DNA of 64,000 nt from CAYNEO01 sp964396245 (GTDB lineage Bacteria; Zixibacteria; MSB-5A5; GN15; FEB-12), in assembly GCA_964396245.1 (NCBI GenBank), contig CAYNEO010000012.1, positions 1 to 64,000 on the forward strand. Reading direction: 5' to 3'. The position numbers and the translations under genes were made by a program. The notes beneath the pieces are model-generated. The model was given only the letters and a program-made list of their open reading frames with translations. It searched no databases and was not told the DNA's origin. Shown here one piece after another: positions 44,295 to 55,841 of this stretch (within the stretch, counting starts at the first letter, position 1; each line of letters starts with the position of its first letter).

Positions 44295-44354
44295 TGAGCC
44301 GGGCGTTTTGACCGACGAGTGTTGGATAATATGCAAACTGAACGGAGTGCGACC

Positions 44355-44975
44355 ATGCGAAGCATCGTTGCGTGGATGACATTGGCCCTGATCCTGGTTT
44401 CTGCCGCCCTCGCTGTCAGCGAAAAGGAGATGACCGATATGTATACGGCGCGGCTCACAAACGATCTTGCCCTCACCGATCGGCAGGTTGCGGACGCCCG
44501 CCCGCTCATTGATTCGGCCATCATCGGGTTGAACAGGGCCGCGACGGCTGATCCTGAGGAACGTCGCGAGGCCATGAGAAGAGCCCGCAACCTGTCAAAG
44601 GAAACGAGTGAGCGGATACGGAAGATACTCGATGACACTCAGCAGGCAAAATTTGACTCACTCTCGCATCCGGTTCTGCCGAGCCTCCAGCTCATTCGCC
44701 TGAACAATGGTTTGCGGCTCACATCGGAGCAGGTCGGCCAGATCGAGGAGATAATACACTTGTACCTGCCCTATTCTCCCCGACAGCCGCACGCGGAGCA
44801 GAACCGGGAGCAATCGGATAACAACGAGTTTCGGCAGAACATGGATCAGATGAATAAGGCTATCGAGCAAGTGCTGACCGACAATCAGAAAAAGCTGTTC
44901 GCCGAAATGCAGAAGGAACGTGAAGAACGTCGCCCGCGCGACGGCCATCCGGAACGAAGACCGCGACAGTTTTAG
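44355..44975 (+). CDS. Spy/CpxP-like periplasmic helical protein
   Basis: About 206 residues from ATG 44355 (CGGAGTG upstream). A signal peptide (VAWMTLALILVSAALAVS) is followed by a wholly helical, charged protein with two repeats that each contain a Spy-like pattern (LALTDRQVADARPLIDSA and LRLTSEQVGQIEEIIHLY) and a basic tail (ERRPRDGHPERRPRQF). Spy-like proteins are ATP-independent chaperones or envelope stress sensors. It follows the MacAB genes by 60 bases and probably shares their transcript. Confidence 0.65.
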   Translation: MRSIVAWMTLALILVSAALAVSEKEMTDMYTARLTNDLALTDRQVADARPLIDSAIIGLNRAATADPEERREAMRRARNLSKETSERIRKILDDTQQAKFDSLSHPVLPSLQLIRLNNGLRLTSEQVGQIEEIIHLYLPYSPRQPHAEQNREQSDNNEFRQNMDQMNKAIEQVLTDNQKKLFAEMQKEREERRPRDGHPERRPRQF

Positions 44976-45065
44976 TCTGGAGGGAACTCTCTTTGACATT
45001 CAATCCGCCATGACCGACGGTGGCGGCGGGATCGCTGTCCCGGCAAGCCCTGTATCCGCATCAGA

Positions 45066-45086
45066 AAGCGGCACAAAAGGCCGCTT
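45066..45086 (+). terminator. possible weak terminator after the MacAB operon
   Basis: A 7-bp stem (AAGCGGC / GCCGCTT) with loop ACAAAAG and a C/T-mixed tail (CTTGCTGTTC), about 90 bases after the Spy-like gene. The T-tract is poor. Confidence 0.3.
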
Positions 45087-45204
45087 CTTGCTGTTCAAGC
45101 TGTACGACCGGTGCCCCGACACTGCTTACAGCAAAAAAAATCACCTTCGACCGGCGTGAATTGCGAAATCGTCCTTCAAGCTCATTTTGTGACGGATCAG
45201 TCGA

Positions 45205-47871
<2,667 letters not shown>

Positions 47872-48034
47872 GGGAAGTACGCTCACTGTCCGAATTTGAA
47901 CGCTTTCGCCCTGGCATCAACTCGCGATCTCCAAAAAACGCATGTCCCTAGGTATGTGATTGACGGATGCCAAATCTGGACTTACATTGTCCATTAAGTG
48001 TAAACGTGCGATCATCTGTACGAGGAGAACCAGT

Positions 48035-48424
48035 ATGTCTAATGGATTGCCCCCGAACGGGTCGTTCAGCTGGAATGAGTTGATGACCCGTGATGTCGCC
48101 GCGGCCAGCAAGTTCTATACTGAACTCATCGGCTGGAAGGCCGAGGACAGCGGCATGCCCGGCATGGATTACACCGTCTTCAAGGTCGGTGACCGGCAAG
48201 TGGCCGGTCTGATGGCGATGCCTTCGGAGATGCCCGACAGCGTGCCGTCGCATTGGATGGCATATATCACGGTTGACGATGTCGATGCCGCCGTGGAGAA
48301 AACCAAACAACTGGGAGGGCAGGTGCTCCACGGCCCGCAGGATGTTCCCAAAGTCGGCCGGTTCTGCACCATTCAGGATCCAACCGGCGGCGTGGTCTCA
48401 TTGATCAAGTTCGTCAGCGAATAA
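48035..48424 (+). CDS. VOC-family (glyoxalase-like) protein
   Basis: About 129 residues from ATG 48035, with GAGGAG upstream. Two beta-alpha-beta modules typical of the vicinal oxygen chelate fold: SFSWNELMTRDVAAASKFYT and AYITVDDVDAAVEKTKQLGG, ending in FCTIQDPTGGVVSLIKF. The usual first His of metal-dependent glyoxalases is Glu or Asn here (WNELM). Substrate unknown; members include dioxygenases and resistance proteins. Confidence 0.88.
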   Translation: MSNGLPPNGSFSWNELMTRDVAAASKFYTELIGWKAEDSGMPGMDYTVFKVGDRQVAGLMAMPSEMPDSVPSHWMAYITVDDVDAAVEKTKQLGGQVLHGPQDVPKVGRFCTIQDPTGGVVSLIKFVSE

Positions 48425-48445
48425 TCGTCTCTACATGAGACGAAA

Positions 48446-48479
48446 ACGGGCCGGTTCGCAGTGAAGCGAATCGGCCCGT
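48446..48479. terminator. bidirectional terminator between convergent genes
   Basis: A 14-bp stem (ACGGGCCGGTTCGC / GCGAATCGGCCCGT, one G-T wobble) with a 6-base loop. On the minus strand TTTTCG follows, fitting the BlaR-like gene that ends at 48499. The plus strand tail (GATATCTTTG) is weaker. Confidence 0.7.
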
Positions 48480-48498
48480 GATATCTTTGGCTCGCATG

Positions 48499-49917
48499 TT
48501 ATTTCGCATCCGCAAGAGTAAACGATACCTTGTATGTAATCCACACGGCCACCGGTTTACCGTCCTGGATGGCCGGTTTATATTCACAGCCATAAGCAGC
48601 CTTCACAGCGGTATCATCGAGGATCTCGTGACCCGATGATTTCTGCACCTGCGCCTTGCGTACCTTGCCATGCTTGTCTACCAGTGCCTGCACCCAGACG
48701 GTTCCCTGCTTTCCGGCTTTTTTCGCTTCCTTGGGATATTCAGGTTCTTCACAACTGACCTGCTCAGGGTATATGGTCACGGGCACGAAATCTGTCGACG
48801 ATGGCAACTGCTCATCGGCAGTGTCGGCAGGTTCGGTTTGCGTTTCGCCGGTTATCCCGGGCGGGGATGACGGGCCCCGGACATCCGCCGCATACAATTG
48901 CAGTCCGGCCAGCGAAAGCACGAATAACAGCGCTATCACCGTGGACATTCTCGACATCCAGTTCTTCATGTCAACCACTCGCTTTCTGTTACTTAAAATC
49001 GACAACAGTCTTCCTTCCAATTCCGCTCTGCGTGCCATGGCGATTCCGGCCGGTATGATAATCCGTCGCCGACGAATCTGCCGGGCCACTTCGAGCAGGT
49101 GAGCGGCATACGACGGTGCATCGCCGCCTGCGTGCAGTACAATGTCATCGCAGGTCTTTTCAGCCTCGATCACCATCCGTTTCCGCAGTATCCAGACCAG
49201 CGGATTGAACCAATAGAGGACAGTCGCCGCACAACCAATAAGTGCCCATATCGTGTCATCTCGCTTGATGTGCGATGTTTCGTGCAGAAGCACCATCCGA
49301 AGAGCTTCCGGCGGCCAGTCGCACGATGATTTCGGCAGTACTATGACAGGTTTCAGCAACCCCCAGGCAAATGGTATATCGGCAGCGTCCGACCGGGTGA
49401 TCCGGACAGCAGTCTGAATGCCTATCCTCCCGGCGACAGAAGCCTGCATGTCGATGATTGATCGGTCGGTGACAGGCTCGGACTTTCTGACCGTTCTCGC
49501 CGTCAATAGAATACCCGCCGTTACCCGCACCCAGACTGCTGTCGCACCGGCGAGCCAAACAAGGACAAGCCAGGCAGTCCACGGCACGATAATTCCGGAA
49601 TCCGCCATCTTCCCGGTCTCCGCAACAGAAGAGATGCTCGCGGACAAAACCACCGTGCTCCACGCCGAGCCGAAAAAGCCGGGAATAGCTAAACGTATCG
49701 ACGGGATTAATAGAATCGCGAAAGGAAGCACTACCATTGTCAAAAGGGCCAGCCGTGAAATCAGGACACGTTTGACCGGCGCCGAATTTCGCGCAATTGT
49801 CAACATCACGAATGCTGCGCCGACAATTAACAGGCTCTTGAGGGCACTGCCGATGATGATCGCGGCAGACGATGCTGATACGGTCAGCCACAGGTTCATA
49901 AACATCTCAAGGTTCAT
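48499..49917 (-). CDS. BlaR1/MecR1-type M56 metallopeptidase sensor with TonB C-terminal domain
   Basis: About 472 residues from ATG 49917, which overlaps the BlaI stop codon by one base. Three or four membrane helices in the first 140 residues surround an M56 peptidase domain with zinc motif HETSH (about 210) and downstream EAEKTCDDIVLHAGG. Another helix lies near 320-340. Instead of the penicillin-binding sensor of BlaR1, the C-terminus is a TonB-type domain (PEYPKEAKKAGKQGTVWVQA, then GHEILDDTAVKAAY) facing the periplasm. It should cleave the partner repressor when the envelope signal arrives. Confidence 0.92.
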   Translation of the reverse strand: MNLEMFMNLWLTVSASSAAIIIGSALKSLLIVGAAFVMLTIARNSAPVKRVLISRLALLTMVVLPFAILLIPSIRLAIPGFFGSAWSTVVLSASISSVAETGKMADSGIIVPWTAWLVLVWLAGATAVWVRVTAGILLTARTVRKSEPVTDRSIIDMQASVAGRIGIQTAVRITRSDAADIPFAWGLLKPVIVLPKSSCDWPPEALRMVLLHETSHIKRDDTIWALIGCAATVLYWFNPLVWILRKRMVIEAEKTCDDIVLHAGGDAPSYAAHLLEVARQIRRRRIIIPAGIAMARRAELEGRLLSILSNRKRVVDMKNWMSRMSTVIALLFVLSLAGLQLYAADVRGPSSPPGITGETQTEPADTADEQLPSSTDFVPVTIYPEQVSCEEPEYPKEAKKAGKQGTVWVQALVDKHGKVRKAQVQKSSGHEILDDTAVKAAYGCEYKPAIQDGKPVAVWITYKVSFTLADAK

Positions 49918-50309
49918 CAATCGCCCTCCTCTTTGCGCTTTTGCCTGATTAACTTCTCCAGCCGTTCGAAATCCTCATCGGACAGTCTGCCGCCCGATTG
50001 GCTGATCAACGCGGCCACCACGTGCTCCACCGAACCGTCGAAGAATGTCTGTACCATGTGCTTGAGCGCCGAATCCCGGGCTTTGTCACGGCTGATGGTC
50101 GGAAGGTACATATACGCACGTCCGACCTTCCTGTGTCGCACGTATCCCTTGTTTTCGAGGACACCCAGAAGCGCGCGCACCGATGAATAACTCGGCGGGT
50201 CCGCCAGTGCCCGCTGAACGTCAGACACCGACCCCTCGCCAAGCTGGTAAAGAGCATCCATAATCTGTCGTTCGCGGCGGCTGAGTTGATGCAGGATACG
50301 TTTTTTCAT
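49917..50309 (-). CDS. BlaI/MecI-family repressor
   Basis: About 130 residues from ATG 50309 with GGAG upstream. Winged helix (about 5-75): LSRRERQIMDALYQLGEGSV, then PPSYSSVRALLGVLENKGYV. The C-terminal half is the dimer region that is cleaved in this family (KHMVQTFFDGSVEHVVAALI). It should bind the two palindromes upstream and repress its own operon. The partner peptidase gene follows with a one-base overlap. Confidence 0.93.
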   Translation of the reverse strand: MKKRILHQLSRRERQIMDALYQLGEGSVSDVQRALADPPSYSSVRALLGVLENKGYVRHRKVGRAYMYLPTISRDKARDSALKHMVQTFFDGSVEHVVAALISQSGGRLSDEDFERLEKLIRQKRKEEGD

Positions 50310-50360
50310 AGTGGCTCCACCTTCCAGACGTGGGGGCTCTTTTACCCGTGCAATACTTTC

Positions 50361-50376
50361 TGCTAAAAAATTAGCA
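50361..50376. promoter_or_regulatory. BlaI-type operator 1
   Basis: TGCTAAAAAATTAGCA, with perfect 6-bp arms around AAAA. It covers the extended -10 region of the promoter of the blaI-like gene, a position suited to repression. An identical copy lies 44 bases away. Confidence 0.8.
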
Positions 50377-50396
50377 GGAAAATTGCGACGTGTCAA
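50368..50396 (-). promoter_or_regulatory. promoter of the BlaI/BlaR-like operon
   Basis: On the minus strand a perfect TTGACA (50391-50396), a 17-base spacer and TAATTT (50368-50373) preceded by TG as in an extended -10. The start of transcription would be near 50361, about 50 bases before ATG 50309. Confidence 0.7.
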
Positions 50397-50404
50397 GAAG
50401 AAAA

Positions 50405-50420
50405 TGCTAAAAAATTAGCA
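50405..50420. promoter_or_regulatory. BlaI-type operator 2
   Basis: Identical 16-base palindrome TGCTAAAAAATTAGCA just upstream of the -35 element. The centre distance to operator 1 is 44 bases, about four helical turns, so two dimers could sit on the same face of the DNA. Confidence 0.8.
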
Positions 50421-50477
50421 GTACGCTCTAAGTCGCTGAATGACCGACCGGCCAAAACCGGGCTAACATTGTCGTGG

Positions 50478-51476
50478 TTAAACCTGGTTGGTTATTTCCC
50501 GGCACTTCTCAGCCAGCCTCGCCAACTCCCTGTATCCCCATTCCTCATCATCGTTGACCATTTCGGCCAGATGCCGCGGCATACCATCAATTCCAAGATA
50601 CGCCCCGCTCAGCGCACCGGTCATCGCGGCCGTCGTATCGACATCACCGCCAACCGCCAGTGCGACAGCGATGGCATCAAAGTAACTATCAGGGTACTTC
50701 AGAAACGCGTAGAGACTCCAGAGAACACTCGGGATAACATAGGGGGAAATGCCCGGCCATCCGCTGACATAACCTGGCTTTTCGCCGGCATGGGCGATCT
50801 CTGTTACAGCCTCCGACGGCGACAATTCGACCCATTCCGGAAGCTTGCGGACATAATCGGCGAACGTCTTATGGTAATCATCCATCCACGCCGCTACTTG
50901 TTTGGCGTACTCATCGGTGTCGATCTTCTCGCCGGTCAGCGCAAGCGCGGTTCCCCCGGCAATCGCAACCGAACCCGCCGAACATCGAGGATCATGGTGC
51001 GTAATCCATCCCTGCTCGTGGGCAATTTGAATCATCTTTGCAGGGTCATCGTAGTAGAACATCCCCACGGGTGCGGCGCGCATCGCGGTGCCGTTGCCGG
51101 CCGCCGGCGGGTCACATCCGGCTTCGCGCCATCCAACACCTTCGATCAGGCGCCGCGCGGCGTCATCGCAGGCCAGCCCCCGCCCCACTATTTTGTTCTC
51201 GCGAAAAATACGGGCTATGCGTCCGGCATAGTCCTTCGGGGCAAATCCGCCCTGTTCGACGAGACTCTCGAGCAGTTCTCTCGCAAGTTGCGAATCATCG
51301 GTATACTGCCCGTTCCAGTCATTTACAGGCGGCACCTTTCCCTGGAACCATTTGCTGATCTTGGTATCAACGAATTCACGGCAGGCATCACCGTCCCACC
51401 CCTCGATCGGAAAACCCAGGGCATCGCCGAGACACTGACCTATAAGACACCCCGTCAGTCGTTCGATCCGTGGCAT
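50478..51476 (-). CDS. ADP-ribosylglycohydrolase
   Basis: A 332-residue all-helical protein of the DraG/ARH family. The metal-binding motifs are GQCLGDALGFPIEG near the N-terminus, YTDDSQLA (about 58-65) and GGDVDTTAAMTGALSGA near 280-296, where the Asp residues coordinate two magnesium ions. It removes ADP-ribose from proteins or small molecules. No ADP-ribosyltransferase or nitrogenase gene is adjacent. It lies just upstream of the BlaI-like operon on the same strand. Confidence 0.9.
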   Translation of the reverse strand: MPRIERLTGCLIGQCLGDALGFPIEGWDGDACREFVDTKISKWFQGKVPPVNDWNGQYTDDSQLARELLESLVEQGGFAPKDYAGRIARIFRENKIVGRGLACDDAARRLIEGVGWREAGCDPPAAGNGTAMRAAPVGMFYYDDPAKMIQIAHEQGWITHHDPRCSAGSVAIAGGTALALTGEKIDTDEYAKQVAAWMDDYHKTFADYVRKLPEWVELSPSEAVTEIAHAGEKPGYVSGWPGISPYVIPSVLWSLYAFLKYPDSYFDAIAVALAVGGDVDTTAAMTGALSGAYLGIDGMPRHLAEMVNDDEEWGYRELARLAEKCREITNQV

Positions 51477-51693
51477 AAGTAGACTCTCCCCGGTAACAGG
51501 TTAGTTCATCTCCGGCCATATATAAACCGGTGTGTCCATGATTTGCAAGTGTCAAACAGGAACCTCTAAAGATTCGGTAGACCGGAGCCTGGTACTCGCG
51601 CTTTCGGTTCTGCTTGATAAAGCGGCCCTGATTGCCGACTATTCCATTGAGGCTAGCGTCTTTCACTGACGGTGTCTATGACCCGGAGATGAG

Positions 51694-52539
51694 TTGAAAC
51701 GGTTTCTTGCGATATTACTCCTGGCGACTTTGCCTGTTCAAGGCGCCGACCTGATGAGCGGGCCGGAATTCGTCAGGCTCTTTGCCGATTCACTGTCGAG
51801 GTCAATACCCCGCGCATCTATCGAGATTACGGACGACCTGCAGATAGATGTCACCCTGGACCCGTCCCGGCAGTGTCACGTGGATTTGACGCCCGCGTAC
51901 CGGAGTTACAGGTCCACACCGGATCAGCTCCATCAGATCATACGATTGTATCGAAAACTTGCCATCGCGAATACGTCACTGCCGTCATCATCGGACAACT
52001 TCGCCATCGACAACATCATCCCTCTTGTGAAGAACCGTTTACAGGTGAACCGCCTGTCGACCGGGAGCATGAACAGTGGACAATCGAGAGTCGTGTCCAT
52101 ACCACTCAACGACGAATTATCGATTGTCTTTGCCCTGAACGACTCCCTCGCCCTCACGTACATGACAAAGACGATGTTCGAGTCGTTGGAAACCTCGCCG
52201 GAAATCCTTCGAGATTTCGCCGTCTCGAATCTGACACGGATTCTCCCGAAGGTTCAGTACCACGATCTTGACGGAATGCTGATGCTGGTCGCCGACGGGA
52301 ATTTTGAAGCCAGTCTGTTGCTTTTCGATAACCTCTGGGATGGCGAGTCTCTCCCGCTAAAAGGCGAAATTGTCGTCGCCGTCCCCGCCCGCGATTTCCT
52401 GCTGGCGACGACGAGCGACAACGTACAGGGATTGAACGAGATGCGGGAGTTTGTCGACGGCGCCCAGGAAACCTTCTCGCATTTCGTCTCCGATAAGCTG
52501 TTTGTCAGACGCGGCGGTTCCTGGACCATTTTTGAATAG
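51694..52539 (+). CDS. secreted DUF1444 (YtpQ-like) protein
   Basis: A 281-residue protein from TTG 51694, with GGAG upstream. A signal peptide (FLAILLLATLPVQGAD) distinguishes it from cytoplasmic YtpQ of Bacillus. Family features include DNIIPLVKNRL, LNDELSIVFALNDSLALTYM, SNLTRILPKVQ and AVPARDFLLATTS. Function unknown in all members. It stands alone. Confidence 0.72.
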   Translation: MKRFLAILLLATLPVQGADLMSGPEFVRLFADSLSRSIPRASIEITDDLQIDVTLDPSRQCHVDLTPAYRSYRSTPDQLHQIIRLYRKLAIANTSLPSSSDNFAIDNIIPLVKNRLQVNRLSTGSMNSGQSRVVSIPLNDELSIVFALNDSLALTYMTKTMFESLETSPEILRDFAVSNLTRILPKVQYHDLDGMLMLVADGNFEASLLLFDNLWDGESLPLKGEIVVAVPARDFLLATTSDNVQGLNEMREFVDGAQETFSHFVSDKLFVRRGGSWTIFE

Positions 52540-52706
52540 CCTGCACGAACGGCCTCTTCCATTAAGCGTTTGATTGTCTTCTCTTCGCTTAACCATCCTG
52601 CCCGACCCTGCCGATCATGAGAGGCGGGGCAATTCCAGTGAACCTGAAAGAGGCTGACGCTGTTTCAATGTAACCCAACGGGCACAACAGGAAAGGAACA
52701 GGCGAC

Positions 52707-53405
52707 ATGATAACGATTAGACGCGCCAGCGAACGGGGCCATGCCGATCACGGCTGGCTGAATACATTTCATACCTTCTCATTCAACACCTACCACGACC
52801 CACAACACATGCATTTCCGTGTCCTCAGGGTGATAAACGAGGATTTCGTCCAACCCGGTCAGGGATTTGGAACCCACCCGCACCGGGACATGGAAATTAT
52901 CACCTACGTCCTCGAAGGCGCCCTCGAGCACAAGGACAGCATGGGCAATGGCTCCGTTATCCGTCCGGGCGACGTCCAGCGCATGAGCGCGGGCAGCGGC
53001 GTGCTCCACAGTGAATTCAACCCGTCCGATGAAGAACAGGTGCATCTCCTCCAGATATGGCTCTTCCCCAAAGAGAAAGGAATCGAGCCCGGTTACGAAC
53101 AGAAGAAATTTTCCGAGACAGACCGCACCGGAAAGCTCTGCCTGATCGCCTCACCCGACGGAAAGGACGGATCGCTGACGATAAATCAGGATGCCGGGGT
53201 GTATGCATCTATCCTGAACGATGGTGACCGGGTCTCACTGGATATTCCCGAGGGCAGGTACGCATGGGTACAGGTGGCGCGCGGGTCGGTCATTCTCGGC
53301 GGTCATACCCTCGACGCCGGCGACGGCGCCGCCGTAAGTGACGAACGCCGGATTACGCTGACCGGACGCGAACGCGCGGAACTTATCGTATTCGATCTGC
53401 CGTAG
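52707..53405 (+). CDS. pirin-family (YhaK-like) cupin protein
   Basis: A 232-residue protein. The N-terminal cupin has the metal-ligand block GFGTHPHRDMEIITYVLEGA followed by EHKDSMGN, and MSAGSGVLHSEFNP. The C-terminal half is a short second cupin (PEGRYAWVQVARGSVILGG). Pirins bind iron and may act as redox-dependent quercetinases or regulators. AGGAAAGGA lies upstream of the ATG. Confidence 0.92.
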   Translation: MITIRRASERGHADHGWLNTFHTFSFNTYHDPQHMHFRVLRVINEDFVQPGQGFGTHPHRDMEIITYVLEGALEHKDSMGNGSVIRPGDVQRMSAGSGVLHSEFNPSDEEQVHLLQIWLFPKEKGIEPGYEQKKFSETDRTGKLCLIASPDGKDGSLTINQDAGVYASILNDGDRVSLDIPEGRYAWVQVARGSVILGGHTLDAGDGAAVSDERRITLTGRERAELIVFDLP

Positions 53406-53431
53406 CATCTTCGGTGCAACCGCATCTGGCT

Positions 53432-54280
53432 TTATGCCACTCTCGACGAACGGTTGGCGGCATTGGTCGCCTCGTGCCAGTTGATGAATTGCCTGATGAG
53501 CCGGTTGACGTCAGTCGGATGAGTCACCGGACCCATGTGTCCCATATGACCGAACCCGCGCATTTCCGCCATCGGGAGGGCATTGCCCAGCAGTTCGCTG
53601 ATGCGAACCGTCGATGAGGGCGAGCGCAAACCGTATAACAGCAGCGTCGGAATTCTCAAACGCTCATAGTCTATCTGCGACGCGATGTTGCCGAAGGTAC
53701 TGTCGAAATCCGAGGCCACCTTTCCCATTCTTGCGGTGATAGCTTCCTGTTGCTTCGGATGCAGCTGCTCCCAGGAACCCATACCCGTCCAGTAGTCGAT
53801 AAACAGGCGGGCGGCTTCCGCCGAACGGCCGTCACGGGTCAGATGGCGAACATAATGGGCGACATTCCGGATTCTCTCGGTCGCTTCGTCGTTGCCGTTG
53901 TTCTCAAAAAGCAGATTGAACAGTACCGGCTCATACACGACCAGGCTTTGAATACGCTCCGGGTATCGCAACGCTACCGCCAATGCCACGGCGCCACCAT
54001 ACGAGTGACCGACCAGGTGAAACGGCTCCCGTATCGTGCTCATCACCGGCTCGATCAGGGCGATTTCGTCGGTCAGCGACAGCGGCCGGTGGTCCGGCCA
54101 CTCCGGGCTCTGTCCGTAACCGTAGAGATCCGGTGCAACTATGCGGTACGATATACCCAGCAACTCCATGAGCGGGAGCCACTGTTTCGATGATCCCGCG
54201 CTGGAGTGGAGGCACAGCACAGGGCTACCTGTGCCGACCTCTCTGACAAACGGCCCGATACTGCTGTATTGCGTTTCCAT
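53432..54280 (-). CDS. alpha/beta hydrolase
   Basis: A 282-residue protein. The oxyanion strand is LCLHSSAGSS, the nucleophile elbow GHSYGG gives the catalytic Ser (about S97), an acid is likely in the LLYGLRSP region, and the His is in GFGHMGHMGP. The short cap domain (about 125-205) is typical of small esterases or C-C hydrolases. It is the third gene of the operon driven by the sigma-54 promoter at 55.66 kb, after mddA. A role in sulfur or methyl metabolism is possible but not shown. Confidence 0.85.
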   Translation of the reverse strand: METQYSSIGPFVREVGTGSPVLCLHSSAGSSKQWLPLMELLGISYRIVAPDLYGYGQSPEWPDHRPLSLTDEIALIEPVMSTIREPFHLVGHSYGGAVALAVALRYPERIQSLVVYEPVLFNLLFENNGNDEATERIRNVAHYVRHLTRDGRSAEAARLFIDYWTGMGSWEQLHPKQQEAITARMGKVASDFDSTFGNIASQIDYERLRIPTLLLYGLRSPSSTVRISELLGNALPMAEMRGFGHMGHMGPVTHPTDVNRLIRQFINWHEATNAANRSSRVA

Positions 54281-54292
54281 CTTGGCCCCTTG

Positions 54293-55111
54293 TTACTCCG
54301 CCTCGCCGGCCCGCGGTTTCAGGGTTGTCTGCCCGCCCGGTACACCGGCGTGAACCGGGTCGAGCACGAGCGCCCGTGAATCGAACGGAGTCAACTTCGG
54401 GATGATCATGGGCGTATGCTTCCGGTAAACGACATAGTCGGAACCGTGGGCATGGACAAGGTCCCGTTCCTCGAGCCTGATCGCCACCAGGATATACGCC
54501 GTCGTCATTACCGCGAATACCAGGTGCGCCGCAGTCATGGTCGGCGCTGACCAGAATCCGAGGATAAAGCCGATATACATCGGATGGCGTACATAACGGT
54601 ACGGTCCCGGAGTGACGAATTTCAGCGGTTTATATTCACGACCGCGCACGTACGTCCACACTTGCCGAAGACCGAACAGGTCGAAATGGTTGATCAAAAA
54701 TGTCGTGATCAGAACAATCAAGAAACCGCCGAGTCCCAGCGCCTGAAGCGCCACCCGCAAACCGGGTTGCTGCACATCCCAGACAACGCCGCCGATCGGC
54801 CGCCACTGCCAGAACATCAGCAGCAGGATCAGGCTGGCAAAGAGCACGAACGTCGGACGTTCCGCTTCCTTCGGGATAATACGGGTCCACCACTTTTTGA
54901 ATCCCGGGCGCGCCATAACACTGTGCTGGACGGCAAACAGTGCGAGCAGCGCGAGATCAATCACAAACGCCCGGCCCAGCGGCCCGCCGACGGCCGAATC
55001 GATTGTCTTTGGCACGATCAGGTTAGTCACAAAACCGATCGCATATAGAAAAGTCACAAAGAAGACAGCGTACGCTATCAAACCGTATATGAATACTGAT
55101 ACTCTGCGCAT
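54293..55111 (-). CDS. mddA: probable methanethiol S-methyltransferase
   Basis: A 272-residue membrane protein with five to six helices in the NnrU/ICMT fold. The region VRHPMYIGFILGFWSAPTMT and the C-terminal RLEERDLVHAHGSDYVVYRK fit the SAM-binding part of isoprenylcysteine methyltransferase-like enzymes. The N-terminal LIAYAVFFVTFLYAIGFV segment resembles MddA, which turns methanethiol into dimethyl sulfide using SAM. I rely on memory of the family, so other ICMT-like roles are possible. GAGGTG precedes the ATG. Confidence 0.72.
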   Translation of the reverse strand: MRRVSVFIYGLIAYAVFFVTFLYAIGFVTNLIVPKTIDSAVGGPLGRAFVIDLALLALFAVQHSVMARPGFKKWWTRIIPKEAERPTFVLFASLILLLMFWQWRPIGGVVWDVQQPGLRVALQALGLGGFLIVLITTFLINHFDLFGLRQVWTYVRGREYKPLKFVTPGPYRYVRHPMYIGFILGFWSAPTMTAAHLVFAVMTTAYILVAIRLEERDLVHAHGSDYVVYRKHTPMIIPKLTPFDSRALVLDPVHAGVPGGQTTLKPRAGEAE

Positions 55112-55120
55112 GGTGACACC

Positions 55121-55600
55121 TCATCTCATCAAGTTCGTATACAATGAATTGGACATGTCTGAGACCGGGTTGATGACCCCGGCCGGATTGAGCAGCGGCT
55201 GACCGGTTGATCTCCTGCTCCACTCCCGGGAGGCAGACATACGACCAAAGGCAGCCCTGAGGCCGGGCCGAATCACCGAGGGCGCGCGTCTCATGACCGG
55301 CAACATCCGCGCCACCGGATCGAACGAGAACAGCGTTGCGCTGAATGCGGCGGCAGTGATCGGCCAGTACAAAAAGTGAAGCGGGTGCCAGTATGCCATC
55401 ATAAGCGCGCCGAGATACGCAGCCGCCGTCAGCACGCGAATGTCTTTGACGCCCCTCGTTTTCAGGGCAAAATGGGTGAGCTGAATCATGACGAGTGTCA
55501 CCGCCAGGCAGAACCCGACAATCTCGCCCGCCAACCCGACCGCCATCAGGATCGCGGCGGCGGCTGAATACCACCGGCTCAGGTTCCGAAAGTTGTTCAT
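55121..55600 (-). CDS. small membrane protein of unknown function
   Basis: A 159-residue protein with four hydrophobic segments between about 10 and 100 (AAAAILMAVGLAGEIVGFC, VTLVMIQLTHFAL, VLTAAAYLGALMMAYWHPLH, YWPITAAAFSATLFS), then a basic polar tail. I do not recognise a family. It has an excellent AAAGGAG site and is the first gene after the -24/-12 promoter, followed 9 bases later by mddA. It may be a partner or transporter for the MddA pathway. Confidence 0.68.
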   Translation of the reverse strand: MNNFRNLSRWYSAAAAILMAVGLAGEIVGFCLAVTLVMIQLTHFALKTRGVKDIRVLTAAAYLGALMMAYWHPLHFLYWPITAAAFSATLFSFDPVARMLPVMRRAPSVIRPGLRAAFGRMSASREWSRRSTGQPLLNPAGVINPVSDMSNSLYTNLMR

Positions 55601-55662
55601 CTCTTGGCTCCTTTTTTTTACATTGAGGTTGCTGAATCACTTCCGTTATGCCGGGAGTACAT

Positions 55663-55678
55663 AGCAGGCGGCGTGCCA
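55663..55678 (-). promoter_or_regulatory. sigma-54 (-24/-12) promoter of the mddA operon
   Basis: Read on the minus strand: TGGCACG, CCGC, CTGCT. The -24 element is perfect, the -12 element has one change (CTGC for TTGC), and the GG-GC spacing equals that at 25.3 kb. Predicted start near 55652, about 52 bases before ATG 55600. A sigma-54 activator gene lies directly upstream. Confidence 0.75.
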
Positions 55679-55745
55679 TATTATCATGGATTTTATCAGT
55701 CCATGTTACGGCAACAGGTTACGGAAAGTTGCGGTGAATGGGGAA

Positions 55746-55800
55746 GGTGACGAAATCTCGTGGGTGACGAAATCTCGCCACTGTCGCCGACGAGATTTCG
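55746..55800. promoter_or_regulatory. repeated CGAAATCTCG boxes, candidate activator sites
   Basis: GGTGACGAAATCTCG occurs twice in direct orientation (55746-55760 and 55763-55777) and CGAGATTTCG, its inverse core, at 55791-55800. The core CGARATYTCG is nearly palindromic. The boxes lie about 75 to 120 bases upstream of the -24 element, as expected for a sigma-54 activator. The likely binder is the product of 55842-57779. Confidence 0.68.
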
Positions 55801-55841
55801 CCGCGAGTCGCTTATATCAAGCCGGAATACGCCCGCTACGC

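Noticed and set aside
54584..55048. 154-codon plus-strand frame opposite mddA
   Set aside because: Antisense shadow of a membrane protein gene; its charged, Gln-rich product is typical of reversed hydrophobic codons.
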